Source: CAWIOX01 sp963837775 (GTDB taxonomy: Bacteria; Pseudomonadota; Gammaproteobacteria; Burkholderiales; Burkholderiaceae_D). From it: a stretch of DNA of 64,000 bases. The stretch spans positions 496,001 to 560,000 of the forward strand of contig CAWIOX010000004.1 in NCBI GenBank assembly GCA_963837775.1, in the 5' to 3' direction. This document shows positions 41,735 through 51,696 of the stretch, one piece after another (the stretch's first letter is position 1; every line of letters begins with the position of its first letter). Under the pieces are notes generated by a model, which was not told where the DNA came from, searched no databases, and saw nothing but the letters and a program-made list of their open reading frames with translations. A program made the position numbers and the translations under genes.

Positions 41735-41982
41735 GATCGGATACCGGAGAGTAGCTGTGCTGGCAGCAACGGATCAACACGAGCTACTGTTTAGTACAGA
41801 GGAATTTCAACATAGCATGTGCGGCGCGGCGTGACGTGCTGCGCATCAAATCAGCATGCAATCATCGATTACACACGATGCGCTGCGGCACTCGCTGCCC
41901 GCTCAGCGCCCGACTTTAGAGCCTGCGGTCTACGGAAATAGTGTCCAATAGCCGCTTCGCCCTCGCTGCATGGACTACCGAC

Positions 41983-44024
41983 ATGACCAATCCGCACTAC
42001 CCGCACCTGCTGGCACCGCTCGACCTCGGCTTCACGACCCTGCGCAATCGCGTGATGATGGGTTCCATGCATACCGGGCTGGAAGACCGTTTCTATAACT
42101 ACGCCAAGCTCGCCGCCTACTTCCGCGAACGGGCGCGCGGCGGGGTCGGCCTGATCGTGACCGGCGGGATTTCGCCCGACCGGCGCGGCTGGCTGCTGCC
42201 GTTCGGCGGCACCCTCAACAGCGTGCTGGACCTGTGGAACCACCGGCGCGTGACCCGCGCGGTGCATCAGGAAGGCGGCAAGATCCTGATGCAGATCCTG
42301 CACGCGGGGCGCTACGGCTACCAGCCGCTGGTGGTGTCGGCCTCGGCAGTCAAATCGCCGATTTCAAAGTTCCGCCCGCGCGCGCTGACCGAACGGGGGA
42401 TCGAGAGCACCATCCGCGACTACGTCCGCTGCGCGCGGCTGGCGCAGCGCGCCGGTTACGACGGCATCGAGATCATGGGCAGCGAAGGCTATCTGCTGAA
42501 CCAGTTCCTGTGCAGCCGCACCAACTTGCGCACCGACCGCTGGGGCGGCGCGATCGAGAACCGGATGCGCCTGCCGGTCGAGATCGTGCGCCGGGTGCGG
42601 GCCGCGGTCGGCACCAATTTCATCATCATGTACCGCCATTCCTTGCTGGATCTGGTCGACGGCGGCAATAGCTGGGGCGATGTGGTGACGGTGGCCAAGG
42701 CGCTGCAGCAGGCCGGCGTGACCATCATGAATACCGGTTACGGCTGGCACGAAGCCAGGGTGCCGACCATCGTGACCTCGGTGCCGCGCGCGGCATTTCG
42801 CAGCGTGGCAGCGCGCCTGCGGCAGGAATTGACGATTCCGGTGGTCGCCTCCAACCGCATCAACATGCCGGCCGAAGCCGAAGACATTCTGCACAAGCGG
42901 TGACGCCGACATGATCTCGATGGCGCGCCCGTTCCTGGCCGACCCGGATTTCGTCAACAAGGCCGCCGCCGGCCGCAGCGACCAGATCAATACCTGCATC
43001 GGCTGCAATCAGGCCTGCCTCGACCATACCTTCGCCAACAAACGCGCCAGTTGCCTGGTCAATCCGCGCGCCGCGCACGAGACCGAACTGATCTACGCCA
43101 AGACTGCCAAAAAGCGCCGCGTGGCGGTGGTCGGCGCCGGCCCGGCCGGCCTGTCGGCGGCGACCGTGGCCGCCGAATGCGGTCATGAAGTCACGCTGTT
43201 CGACAGCAGCGACCGCATCGGCGGCCAGTTCAACATGGCGATGCGGATTCCGGGCAAGGAAGAATTCAGCGAAACCATCCGCTACTTCGGCCGCCAGCTG
43301 GAACTGACTGGCGTCAAGCTGCTGCTGAACCGGCGCGTCAGCCGCGAACAATTGATCGCGCAAGGCTTCGACCACATCATCGTCGCCACCGGCATCCGGC
43401 CGCGCACGCCGCCCATTATTGGTGTGAATCATCCCAAAGTACTGTCGTATATCGATGTGCTGCGCGACAGGGCGCCGGTCGGCAAGCGGGTCGCGATCAT
43501 CGGCGCCGGCGGCATCGGTTTCGATGTCGGCGAGTATCTGCTGCATGACCCGGCAGTGGCGTTGCCGGTGCCGGTGGCTCACTGGGCTAAAGAATGGGGG
43601 GTGGATCTGCACGCCGCCGACAGCGTCAAGGGCGGGCTGACCACGCCGACGCCGCGCAGCGCCGCTACGGCAGATTTTCCTGCTGCAGCGCAAGGCCAGC
43701 AAACCCGGCGCCGGCCTCGGCAAGACTTCGGGCTGGGTCCATCGCGCGACGCTGCAACGCAATGGGGTGCAGATGCTGGCCGGGGTCAGTTACGACAAGA
43801 TCGACGACCAGGGCCTGCACATCACGGTCGACGGCGCATCACGCGTGCTGGAAGTCGATCACGTGATCCTGTGCGCCGGCCAGGACTCGCTGGCCGAGCT
43901 GATGCCATCGGAACAGCCCGCCAGCGGGCCGCGCTTTCACCTGATCGGCGGCGCGGCGCTGGCAGCCGAACTGGATGCCAAGCGCGCGATCCGCGAAGGG
44001 GCGGAACTGGCGGCACGGCTTTGA
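41983..44024 (+). CDS. fadH: 2,4-dienoyl-CoA reductase (FadH-like), two frameshifts
   Basis: Flavoprotein of the Old Yellow Enzyme/FadH family, about 680 residues, that reduces 2,4-dienoyl-CoA during unsaturated fatty acid oxidation. TIM-barrel domain: HLLAPLDLGFTTLRNRVMMGSMHTGLED, LMQILHAGRYGY, YDGIEIMGSEGYLLNQFL. The frame breaks near 42895 (an extra A) and continues DMISMARPFLADPDFV, the 4Fe-4S cysteines CIGCNQACLDHTF...SCLVNP, and the nucleotide site VVGAGPAGLSAATVAAE. A second break lies near 43665, after which it ends VILCAGQDSLAEL, FHLIGGAALAAELDAKRAI. Start ATG at 41983; the GTG at 41941 is less likely. Confidence 0.87.
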
Positions 44025-44033
44025 TTTAATGCC

Positions 44034-44099
44034 GCAGGATGCGGTGAACACCCATCGACCTATCGAACTTACAGATGGGTTGCACCCATCCTACCCTGC
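44034..44099. repeat. Imperfect inverted repeat at the 3' end of rsuA
   Basis: The left arm GCAGGATGCGGTGAACACCC and right arm (complement of GATGGGTTGCACCCATCC) form an imperfect ~20-bp palindrome, with ends reading GCAGG. It starts 10 bp past the fadH stop and contains the rsuA stop codon. Resembles the small palindromic mobile elements common in proteobacterial genomes. Confidence 0.65.
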
Positions 44100-44813
44100 A
44101 GCGGGTGCCAGCAACGCCAGCTGTTCGGCATCCAGATAGCACCACTCGCCCTCTTCCAGTCCCAGCGATTCCAGCGTCAGGGTGCCGATGGCGGCGCGGT
44201 GCAGCGCTGCGCAATGGTTGCCGGCAGCGGCCAGCATGCGCTTGACCTGATGGTATTTGCCCTGTTCCAGCACGATTTCGAGGCTATTCGTGCCGAGCTG
44301 GCGGCAGATCAGTGCGGCCAGCGGCGCCGGTTCGTCGTGCAGTTGCACGCCGGCCAGCAGCTGCGCGACCAGTTCCTCTGTTACCGGCTCGGCGGTGGTG
44401 GCGACATAGATCTTCGGGATATGGCGTTTCGGCGACGATTGCGCATGGATGAACGGGCCGTCGTCCGACATCAGCAGCATGCCGGTGGTGTCGTGGTCGA
44501 GCCGTCCGACCGGCTGCACGTCGCGCCAGGTGCATTGTTCCGACAACAGGCTGAGCACGCCCGGATGGTGGCTGGGCTTGCGCGAGCATTCGAAATTGGC
44601 CGGCTTGTTGAGCGCGATATACACATGTTCGCGATACGGCCAGACTTCATCGAACAGCGTGAATTCCAGCCCGTCAGTCTCGATGGCGCTGCGGTGATCG
44701 GTGACGGCGACGCCGTTGATGACGACTTCGCCATCGTCGATCAGCGAACGGCAGTATTTGCGGGTGCCGAAACCCTGCGATTGCAGGATGCGGTCGAGGG
44801 TTAATTTGCTCAT
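44091..44813 (-). CDS. rsuA: RsuA-family 16S rRNA pseudouridine synthase
   Basis: Pseudouridine synthase of about 240 residues, probably modifying U516 of 16S rRNA. N-terminal S4 RNA-binding domain (LTLDRILQSQGFGTRKYCRSLIDDGEVVING), then YIALNKPANFECSRKPSHHPG, and the catalytic motif PVGRLDHDTTGMLLMSDDG with the active-site aspartate, followed by KIYVATTAEPV and KYHQVKRMLAAAGNHCAALHRAAIG. Start at 44813 (MSKLTLDR); a GTG at 44858 would add 15 residues. Flanked on both sides by inverted-repeat elements. Confidence 0.92.
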   Translation of the reverse strand: MSKLTLDRILQSQGFGTRKYCRSLIDDGEVVINGVAVTDHRSAIETDGLEFTLFDEVWPYREHVYIALNKPANFECSRKPSHHPGVLSLLSEQCTWRDVQPVGRLDHDTTGMLLMSDDGPFIHAQSSPKRHIPKIYVATTAEPVTEELVAQLLAGVQLHDEPAPLAALICRQLGTNSLEIVLEQGKYHQVKRMLAAAGNHCAALHRAAIGTLTLESLGLEEGEWCYLDAEQLALLAPAAG

Positions 44814-44860
44814 GGTGGGTTCGGTAGCGGAAAACTTGGAAATCGATAAATCAGTCACAG

Positions 44861-44897
44861 GGAGCGAGGAAAAATGGAGTCCGTTTTTCCTCGCTCC
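44861..44897. terminator. Perfect 14-bp inverted repeat between ycaO and rsuA
   Basis: GGAGCGAGGAAAAA and its exact complement TTTTTCCTCGCTCC enclose a nine-base loop. The stem carries its own A and T tracts, so it could end transcription from ycaO on the minus strand. Position 3' of ycaO supports that. Confidence 0.55.
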
Positions 44898-44908
44898 CCG
44901 AATGAATC

Positions 44909-44972
44909 GTAGGGTGCGCCGTGCGCACCATCAACATGGCGGGTGCGCATCGGTGCGCACGGCGCCCCCTAC
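44909..44972. repeat. Palindromic element with 21-bp arms at the 3' end of ycaO
   Basis: Arms GTAGGGTGCGCCGTGCGCAC(C) and its complement match at 20 of 21 positions, separated by 22 bases. The GTAGGGTGCGC arm type is widespread in proteobacterial intergenic repeats. It ends six bases before the ycaO stop. Confidence 0.8.
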
Positions 44973-44978
44973 TTTACA

Positions 44979-46695
44979 TCACGCATGCAGCTTGGCGTAG
45001 GCAGCCAGCAGGCGCTGGTGCATGTCGCAGCCGTCGAGGTTCATGCCCAGCGTCGGCAGGCCGTAGAAACGGTCGCTACGATTGAGCAGCGCCTTGGCCT
45101 GGGCCAGCGTTTCTGCACCGTACAGGCTCTGCAATGCGGCCTCGAACGGGGCGCTGTCGCCCAGCCCGAGCAGGCTTTCGATGCAGCGGTAGACGCGCTG
45201 GCGGCCTTCGTTGAGTTGATTGAAGCTGCGTATCCAGTCGCAGCCTTCGCGGATCGCATCGGTGTCGCCGATGGCCAGCGCCAGCAGGGTTTTCAGTTCG
45301 CCGATGCGCAATTCCTTCCACAGCGAAGTCGGGTCGGCGGCCAGACCGATCACCGCGGCCACCGGACGCTGCTCGGCCAGACCGATCTCGTTCAGGGTGC
45401 TGAGCAGGTCCGCGCATTCTTCGTCGTCCAGGTCCTGCAGGTGCAAAATCGGTTCGCGGATCGCATTGCCGACGCTGCTGTTGTCCCATTCCAGGTCTTC
45501 GACCGGATAGATGTCGGACATGCCGGGCACCAGGATGCGGCACGCATACACGCCCAGATGGGTGAAATCGGCGATGTAGATGTCGCGCTGCATGTCGTGG
45601 ATCTTGGCGATCGACCACGCGTAATCTTCGGCGGTGGTGTTGCCGAAGTTCCAGTCGTGGAACGCGAAATCGGGCGTGTCCTTGAGGAAATTCCAGCTGA
45701 TGATGCCGCTCGAATCGACGAAATGGATTTCCAGGTTCTGCGAATGGGCGATCTCTTCCAGATCGAAACCCGGCTCGGGGAAGCCGTCCATCGACGCCAG
45801 CGCGCGGCCTTGCAGCAGCTCGGTCAACGCGCGTTCCAGCGCGATCTCGAAGCGCGGGTGGGCGCCGAAGCTGGAGAAGCAGCCCTGGTCATTCGGGTTG
45901 AGCAGGGTCACGTTCATCACCGGATACTGGCCGCCGAGCGACGCGTCCTTGACCACGATGCCGAAACCGGCGGCGCGCAGGTCGCGGATGCCGGCCGCGA
46001 TGTTCGGGTAGCGCGCGATCACTTCTTCCGGCACGTCCGGCAGGCACAGGCCTTCGCGGATGACGCGGAACTTGACGTCGCGCTCGAAGATCTCGGACAG
46101 CGCCTGGGTGCGGGCTTCGGCCTCGGTGTTGCCGGCCGACATGCCGTTGCTGACATACAGGTTGCCGATGATGTTGACCGGGAACCAGACCGTGGCGCCG
46201 TCGCGCTGGCGCACATACGGAATCGCGCAGATGCCGCGCTCGGCATTGCCGGAGTTGTAATCGACCAGCATGTCGGCGCCGATGCTGCCTTCGGGATTGT
46301 AGAACTGCTGCAACTCGGGCGTCAGCAGTTCCTGCGGCCAGGTGAAGTCGTCCGCATCGAGCGGGAACCAGCGTTCCTGCGGGTAATGGGTGAACGCCGC
46401 ATTCGCGTTCTTTTCGCCGAGGTAGTAATGGGTCCAGAAATAATTGCAGGACAGCCGCTCGAAGAACTCGCCCAGCGCACTGGCGCGCGCCGCCTGTTCC
46501 GACGCGCCCTTGCCGTTGGTAAACATCAGCGGGCAGTCGCGGTCGCGGATATGCACCGACCACACGCCTTCGATCGGATTGAGCCAGGAGCGCTCCTCGA
46601 TATGGAAGCCGCGCGCCAGCAGTTTTTCCTGCATGGTGCTTGATGGAAAATTCGAGCGAGGCATCTTTGCCGGCGATGAAGTGTTCGGTTTGCAT
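44979..46695 (-). CDS. ycaO: YcaO protein, one frameshift near the start
   Basis: YcaO-fold ATP-dependent cyclodehydratase-type protein of about 572 residues, like E. coli YcaO (~586), which aids RimO in beta-methylthiolation of ribosomal protein S12. The true start is MQTEHFIAGKDASLEFSI at 46695; near 46640 the frame shifts to MQEKLLARGFHIEERSWLNP. Conserved ATP-site motifs: FTNGKGASEQAARASALGEFFERL, NTEAEARTQALSEIFERDVKF, ALERALTELLQGR. No thiazole-peptide precursor or dehydrogenase gene lies beside it, so the housekeeping role is more likely than peptide maturation. RimO is not in the window. Confidence 0.9.
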
Positions 46696-46749
46696 CGGGA
46701 GTTCCTGCCGCTAGGGGCGGTGAATAAGGCTGTTAATTAGTGAAATAGC

Positions 46750-46823
46750 GGGGGTATATGCAAAAACATAGGGCGTTCCCGCTTGATTTTGTTGGCACTT
46801 TAAAAATACACGGCCCAGTATTA
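46750..46823 (+). repeat. 74-bp dispersed intergenic repeat, copy E
   Basis: Starts GGGGGTATATGCAAAAACA, carries TTCCCGCTTGATTTTGTTGG and TTTAAAAATACAC, and ends CCCAGTATTA. Its right end includes the stop codon of the methyltransferase gene. Confidence 0.8.
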
Positions 46824-47474
46824 TTTGAGGCGACAGGTCAGCATCCAGTAGTGCTCAAGGCGCAAAATGCGCAAATCCTTGGTGAACGGCGCCAGGTGCT
46901 TGCGCAGCCAGCTATCGGTCGGGAAGTTCTTCACGTATTCATAACGCTCGCCATTAGCCAGCCTTTCGATCTGGTAGGTATTGCCCTGCGCGTCGGTACG
47001 CGCGACCGGCGCCGCATCGTGCTCCTGATAGGTGTCGTCGACCAGCACCAGCAAGCCGTCCTTGCCTACCGCCTGACGCACGCCGGCCAGAAAGCGGGCC
47101 TGATCCTCGCGCTTGATGTGCGACCAGAAAAATCCGGCAAAGCAGGCGCTGTAATCGCCGGCCAGCTGCAAATCGAGTGCATCGATCTGGGCGATCTGTA
47201 CCTTACCCAACGGCAAATCACGCTGCTGCGCGGCCTTCAGCATGGCCGGATTGTTGTCGGTCGCCAGCACGAAATCGGCCGACTCCGCCAGCAGCGCGGT
47301 CCAGTAAGCGCTGCCGCAGGCCAGTTCCAGCACATTGTGGCCTTCCAGCACCGCAGCTACGCGTTCGCGCAGGATCGCGAGATCAGCCTGTTGCGCCGCT
47401 TGCGCATAGAGCGCATCGTAGCCCTCGGCACGCTGGGTGTAATACGATTCGAGATCGGTATGTAGTGTACTCAT
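46821..47474 (-). CDS. Class I SAM-dependent methyltransferase
   Basis: A 217-residue methyltransferase with Rossmann-fold SAM motif VLELACGSAYWTALL near residue 49, acidic motif II LATDNNPAMLKAA, and YSACFAGFFWSHIKRED near the catalytic face. The substrate cannot be deduced; family members act on small molecules. It lies between cysB and ycaO on the same strand, but copy E separates it from ycaO, so cotranscription is uncertain. Confidence 0.87.
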   Translation of the reverse strand: MSTLHTDLESYYTQRAEGYDALYAQAAQQADLAILRERVAAVLEGHNVLELACGSAYWTALLAESADFVLATDNNPAMLKAAQQRDLPLGKVQIAQIDALDLQLAGDYSACFAGFFWSHIKREDQARFLAGVRQAVGKDGLLVLVDDTYQEHDAAPVARTDAQGNTYQIERLANGERYEYVKNFPTDSWLRKHLAPFTKDLRILRLEHYWMLTCRLK

Positions 47475-47577
47475 GATGTTTCGCTTTCCAATAGTGCGTT
47501 GGCAACTTCAGCAAACCCTGCATGCAGGCTGCTTGCTTCATTGCCGGAATCACCGGCGCAGCACGGCTGCGGATAAT

Positions 47578-48519
47578 TTATAGTTCGTAACTTTCTTTCT
47601 CGCCGCTCATCACCTGTTCGATCAGCTTGCGGTTCAGCGTCGGGGTCAGCAATTCGATGAAGGTATAGATATAGCTGCGCAGATAGGCGCCCTGCTTGAC
47701 CGCCACGCGCGACACATTCACGCCGAACAAATGCCCGACCGGAATCGCGCGCAGGTTTTTGTCGCGCTCGGCATCATACGCCATGCCCGCGATGATGCCC
47801 ACACCCATGCCCAGTTCGACATACGTTTTAATCACGTCGGCATCGATCGCCTCCAGCAGCACTTCCGGCTTCAGGCTGCGCACTGCAAACGCGTGATCGA
47901 CCTTGTTGCGGCCGGAAAACGCGCTGTCATAGGTAATCAGCGGATAAGCGGCGATCTCTTCCAGCGTGATCGACTTTGATTTCAGCAAGGGATGGTCCGG
48001 CGGCACCACCACCACATGTTCCCACTGATGGCACGGGAACGACAGCAGGCCGTCGATGCTGGCGATGGCCTCGGTCGCAATCACGATGTCGGCCTGGTCT
48101 TTCAGCACCATGTCGACCACCTGCTTCGGGTTGCCCTGCAGCAGGCACAAACGCACTTTCGGATATTTCTGGGTAAACGCCTGCACCACCTTCGGCAACA
48201 TGTAGCGCGCCTGCGCATGCGTGGTGGCAATCGTGAAACTGCCGCTGTCCTGCGCGGCGAATTCCTTGCCGATGCGTTTCAGGCCGTCGATTTCCTGCAT
48301 GATCAGCTCGACCGATTTCAAGACCGCCCGCCCCGGCTCGGTCAGGCCGCGAATGCGCTTGCCGTGGCGGGTAAAGATATCGATGCCCAGCTCTTCTTCC
48401 AGTTCGATGATCGCCTTCGACACCCCCGGCTGCGAGGTAAACAGCGCCTTGGCCGCCTCGGTGAGGTTGAAATTTTGCCGTACGGCTTCACGCACGAAGC
48501 GCAGTTGATGGAGATTCAT
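47578..48519 (-). CDS. cysB: CysB-type LysR transcriptional regulator
   Basis: LysR-family regulator of 313 residues. N-terminal winged helix MNLHQLRFVREAVRQNFNLTEAAKALFTSQPGVSKAIIELEEELG is diagnostic of CysB/Cbl. The C-terminal effector domain has TIATTHAQARYMLPKVVQAF, ADIVIATEAI, HQWEHVVVVPPDHPLL, LITYDSAFSGR and GVGIIAGMAYD. It is divergent from the sulfate operon across a 160-bp gap and is its likely activator, responding to acetylserine and sulfide/sulfate signals as in other CysB proteins. Confidence 0.95.
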   Translation of the reverse strand: MNLHQLRFVREAVRQNFNLTEAAKALFTSQPGVSKAIIELEEELGIDIFTRHGKRIRGLTEPGRAVLKSVELIMQEIDGLKRIGKEFAAQDSGSFTIATTHAQARYMLPKVVQAFTQKYPKVRLCLLQGNPKQVVDMVLKDQADIVIATEAIASIDGLLSFPCHQWEHVVVVPPDHPLLKSKSITLEEIAAYPLITYDSAFSGRNKVDHAFAVRSLKPEVLLEAIDADVIKTYVELGMGVGIIAGMAYDAERDKNLRAIPVGHLFGVNVSRVAVKQGAYLRSYIYTFIELLTPTLNRKLIEQVMSGEKESYEL

Positions 48520-48583
48520 GGGTTTTCCCTGCGTCTGTGGCTGTTTTCAGCGGATGAAGCTGCGTTATTCATGGGGCGAAATT

Positions 48584-48660
48584 GCTTATGCCAAATAAGC
48601 ATATAAGCAAATAGAAACTATGTAGTTTGGAATAAGGCGGTAGTTTATTACGATTCAAGC
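48584..48660 (+). promoter_or_regulatory. Probable CysB operator/promoter region of the sulfate operon
   Basis: The cysB-tauE gap holds GCTTAT-GCCAA-ATAAGC, a perfect palindrome with a five-base centre at 48584-48600, followed by a second half-site CATATAAGC and an A/T-rich stretch. LysR-type sites usually look like this. The exact promoter hexamers are not certain. Confidence 0.55.
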
Positions 48661-48679
48661 ATACTTGTATGGGGGTGGC

Positions 48680-49453
48680 ATGACTCTTTCTTATGTTTTT
48701 TCCGGTTTTGCGGTCGGCCTGTTGGTCGGATTGACTGGCGTCGGCGGCGGTTCGCTGATGACACCAATGCTGACACTGCTGTTCGGCGTACCGCCATCGG
48801 TGGCGGTCGGCACCGATCTCGCGTTCGCTGCGATCACAAAGTCAGCCGGCACCTTCACCCATCGCCTGCGAGGTACGGTAAACTGGCATATAGTAAAACT
48901 GTTATGCATCGGCGCGCTGCCGGCAGCCGTTTTCGCGACACTGGCGTTGAAATACCTTGGTGGCATCAACAAGGAAATCGGCCAGGTGATTCGCTACTCG
49001 ATCGCTGTCTCGGTACTGCTGACCGTCGTCGCACTGTTGTTCAAGGGAAAAATGTTAGCATGGCTGAACGCCCACCCGGAAAAACAGTTGCAAGGTGCAA
49101 AGCTCGCGGCAGCAACCATTCTGGCAGGCGCATTGCTGGGAACGCTGGTTACGATTTCCTCGATTGGCGCAGGCGCGATCGGCGCAACGCTGCTGGTGTT
49201 GCTGTACCCGCACCTGAGCTCGGCTGAAGTGGCCGGTACCGATATCGCTTACGCAGTGCCGCTGACCGCCATTGCCGCCTTCGGCCACTGGTGGTTGGGA
49301 TCAATCAACTGGGAATTGCTGGCGATGCTGTTACTTGGCTCCGTACCTGGCATCACCATCGGTTCCTGGGCTGCACGTGCAGTGCCGGAAAAATTCCTGC
49401 GCGGCTTGTTGGCGACCACGCTGACAGGCGTTGCATTCAAATTAGTGTCTTAA
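48680..49453 (+). CDS. TauE/SafE-family sulfite exporter or anion permease
   Basis: Polytopic membrane protein of 257 residues in the TauE/SafE (DUF81) family. Both signature repeats are visible: SGFAVGLLVGLTGVGGGSLMTPML at the start and ALLGTLVTISSIGAGAIGATLLVLLYP in the middle, with multiple membrane segments. It is first in the operon before the sulfite reductase and probably moves sulfite or another sulfur anion; direction is not known. Start at 48680 after GGGGG. Confidence 0.92.
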   Translation: MTLSYVFSGFAVGLLVGLTGVGGGSLMTPMLTLLFGVPPSVAVGTDLAFAAITKSAGTFTHRLRGTVNWHIVKLLCIGALPAAVFATLALKYLGGINKEIGQVIRYSIAVSVLLTVVALLFKGKMLAWLNAHPEKQLQGAKLAAATILAGALLGTLVTISSIGAGAIGATLLVLLYPHLSSAEVAGTDIAYAVPLTAIAAFGHWWLGSINWELLAMLLLGSVPGITIGSWAARAVPEKFLRGLLATTLTGVAFKLVS

Positions 49454-49475
49454 AAACGGTTTTTAAGGAAACAAG

Positions 49476-51170
49476 ATGTACAAATACGATCAATACGATC
49501 AGCAAATCGTTAAAGAGCGCATTGCACAATACCGCGACCAGGTTCGCCGCCGTCTGAGCGACGAACTGGCCGAAGAAGAGTTTCGTCCGTTGCGCCTGCA
49601 AAATGGCCTCTACATGCAACGCCATGCCTACATGCTGCGGGTGGCGGTGCCCTACGGCCTGCTGTCATCGACGCAGGTGCGCAAGTTCGCCCATATCGCC
49701 CGCAAGTACGACCGCGGTTACGGCCACTTCACGACCCGCCAGAACATCCAGTACAACTGGATCAATCTGGAAGACACGCCGCAGATCCTGGAAGAACTCG
49801 CCTCGGTTGAGATACACAGCATCCAGACCTCCGGCAACTGCATCCGCAACATCACTTCCGATGAATATGCCGGCGTTGCTGCCGACGAAATCATCGATCC
49901 GCGGCCGTATGCAGAGATTCTGCGCCAATGGAGTACTTTCCATCCGGAATTCGCCTACCTGCCGCGCAAATTCAAGATCGCCATCAACGGTGCGCTAGAA
50001 GACCGTGCGGTCATCGCGGTGCACGATATCGGTCTGACCGTGGTCCATAATGCGCAGGGCGAGATCGGTTTCCGCGTGATGGTCGGCGGCGGCTTGGGCC
50101 GCACCCCGATCCTGGGCAGCGTGATCCGCGACTTCCTGCCGTGGCAGCACGTGATGACTTACATCGAAGCCATCGTCCGGGTCTACAACCAGTACGGCCG
50201 GCGCGACAACATCTACAAGGCGCGCATCAAGATTCTGCTCAAGGCCATCGGCGCGGAAGACTTCGCCCGCCAGGTAGAAGCAGAGTGGGCCGACATCAAG
50301 GACGGCCCAGGCACGCTGACGGAAGAAGAGCTGCGCCGCGTTGCCGCCTACTTCGCCGCACCTGCCTATGAAACACTGCCGGCGACCGATGCTGCGCTGG
50401 AACAGCACAAGGCGGAAGACAAGGGCTTTGCCAACTGGCTTAAGCGCAACGTCAAGCCGCACAAGGTGGCGGGTTACAACGCTGTCGTACTGTCATTGAA
50501 GAAACCGGGCGTACCGCCGGGCGACGCCAGCGCAGACCAGATGGATTTCATCGCGGATCTGGCAGACCGCTTCAGCTTCGGCGAACTGCGCGTGACGCAC
50601 GAACAGAACCTGGTGCTGGCCGATGTACGCAATACCGACCTGTTTGCACTCTGGAAAGATGCCAAGGCAAAGGGGCTGGCAACACCTAACATCGGCCTGC
50701 TGACCGACATGATCTGCTGCCCGGGCGGTGACTTCTGCTCGCTGGCCAACGCCAAATCGATCCCGATCGCGCTCGATATCACCGACCGTTTCGACAACCT
50801 CGATTATCTGCATGACATCGGCGAAATCGAAATCAATATGTCCGGCTGCATCAATGCCTGCGGCCACCACCATGTCGGCAACATCGGTATCCTGGGCGTG
50901 GACAAGGACGGCAGCGAGTGGTACCAGGTCTCCATCGGCGGCGCACAAGGCAATAATGCCGCCATCGGCAAGATCATCGGACCATCCTTCTCCGCGCGTC
51001 AGATGCCGGAAGTGATCGACCGCATCATCCAGGTCTACATGCGCGAACGCAACGAAGATGAGCGCTTCGTCGATACTGCACGCAGGCTTGGCATTGCGCC
51101 CTTCAAGGAACATGTATATGCCACACCGATCAAGATAGAACTAGCTGCAGGAGAAGATGCATATGCCTAA
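49476..51170 (+). CDS. cysI: Sulfite reductase hemoprotein
   Basis: Siroheme and 4Fe-4S sulfite reductase beta-subunit, 564 residues, reducing sulfite to sulfide. Substrate-side arginines and lysines are in HIARKYDRGYGHFTTRQNIQYNW; the cluster ligands are C-x5-C in CCPGGDFCSLANAKSI near residue 415 and C-x3-C in NMSGCINACGHHHVGN near 460. The start at 49476 is set by AAGGA. No flavoprotein CysJ is nearby, so it probably takes electrons from a ferredoxin or other donor. The next gene overlaps its 3' end. Confidence 0.95.
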   Translation: MYKYDQYDQQIVKERIAQYRDQVRRRLSDELAEEEFRPLRLQNGLYMQRHAYMLRVAVPYGLLSSTQVRKFAHIARKYDRGYGHFTTRQNIQYNWINLEDTPQILEELASVEIHSIQTSGNCIRNITSDEYAGVAADEIIDPRPYAEILRQWSTFHPEFAYLPRKFKIAINGALEDRAVIAVHDIGLTVVHNAQGEIGFRVMVGGGLGRTPILGSVIRDFLPWQHVMTYIEAIVRVYNQYGRRDNIYKARIKILLKAIGAEDFARQVEAEWADIKDGPGTLTEEELRRVAAYFAAPAYETLPATDAALEQHKAEDKGFANWLKRNVKPHKVAGYNAVVLSLKKPGVPPGDASADQMDFIADLADRFSFGELRVTHEQNLVLADVRNTDLFALWKDAKAKGLATPNIGLLTDMICCPGGDFCSLANAKSIPIALDITDRFDNLDYLHDIGEIEINMSGCINACGHHHVGNIGILGVDKDGSEWYQVSIGGAQGNNAAIGKIIGPSFSARQMPEVIDRIIQVYMRERNEDERFVDTARRLGIAPFKEHVYATPIKIELAAGEDAYA

Positions 51171-51696
51171 TTCAGCAACACAAATCATCAAGAACAAGGT
51201 TATCGTCGCTGACGACTGGACCGTGTTGCGCTTAACCGAAGAGCAGACCCCGGATCAGGTCAGCGTGGCCGACGGCAAAATCATCGTGCCGCTGAAAGTA
51301 TGGCAGGCGCAGAAGGCGACATTGCAGGGCCGTCCCGATCTGGGCGTCTGGTTTGCCAGCGACGAACGGCCTGAAGCACTGAAGGGCGAAGTCGATCAGT
51401 TCAGCGTCATCGCCGTCGATTTTCCGAAATTCGCCGACGGTCGCGGTTACTCGATTGCCTACAATCTGCGCGCCCGCCTCGGTTATACCGGCGAACTGCG
51501 CGCCATTGGCGACGTCTTGCGCGACCAGATGTTCTACATGCAGCGCGTCGGTTTTGACGCATTTGCACCACGCGCGGACCGCAGCATTGAAGATGCGCTC
51601 AAGGGACTGTCCGATTTTTCGGAGAAATACCAGACCTCCTGGGATGAAAAATTGCCGCTGTTCCGCCGCGCACATCGCACCGGAGTCGCAGCATGA
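51163..51696 (+). CDS. DUF934 protein of the sulfite reductase operon
   Basis: A 177-residue DUF934 protein, a family almost always found directly after this type of cysI. Conserved elements: WQAQKATLQGRPDLGVWFASDERPEAL, VIAVDFPKFADGRGYSIAYNLRARLGYTGELRAIGDVLRDQMFYMQRVGFDAF. It may be an accessory or electron-transfer partner of the reductase; that is inferred from context. Start at 51163 has AGGAG nine bases upstream; the ATG at 51157 is too close. Its end overlaps cysH as ATGA. Confidence 0.92.
   Translation: MPNSATQIIKNKVIVADDWTVLRLTEEQTPDQVSVADGKIIVPLKVWQAQKATLQGRPDLGVWFASDERPEALKGEVDQFSVIAVDFPKFADGRGYSIAYNLRARLGYTGELRAIGDVLRDQMFYMQRVGFDAFAPRADRSIEDALKGLSDFSEKYQTSWDEKLPLFRRAHRTGVAA

Noticed and set aside
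44943..46643. A 566-residue plus-strand open frame
   Set aside because: Exact antisense shadow of ycaO, which has clear family motifs.
44979..47474. YcaO plus methyltransferase as a thiazole/oxazole peptide cluster
   Set aside because: No precursor peptide, E1-like or dehydrogenase gene is present, repeat E separates the two genes, and the YcaO matches the housekeeping E. coli type.
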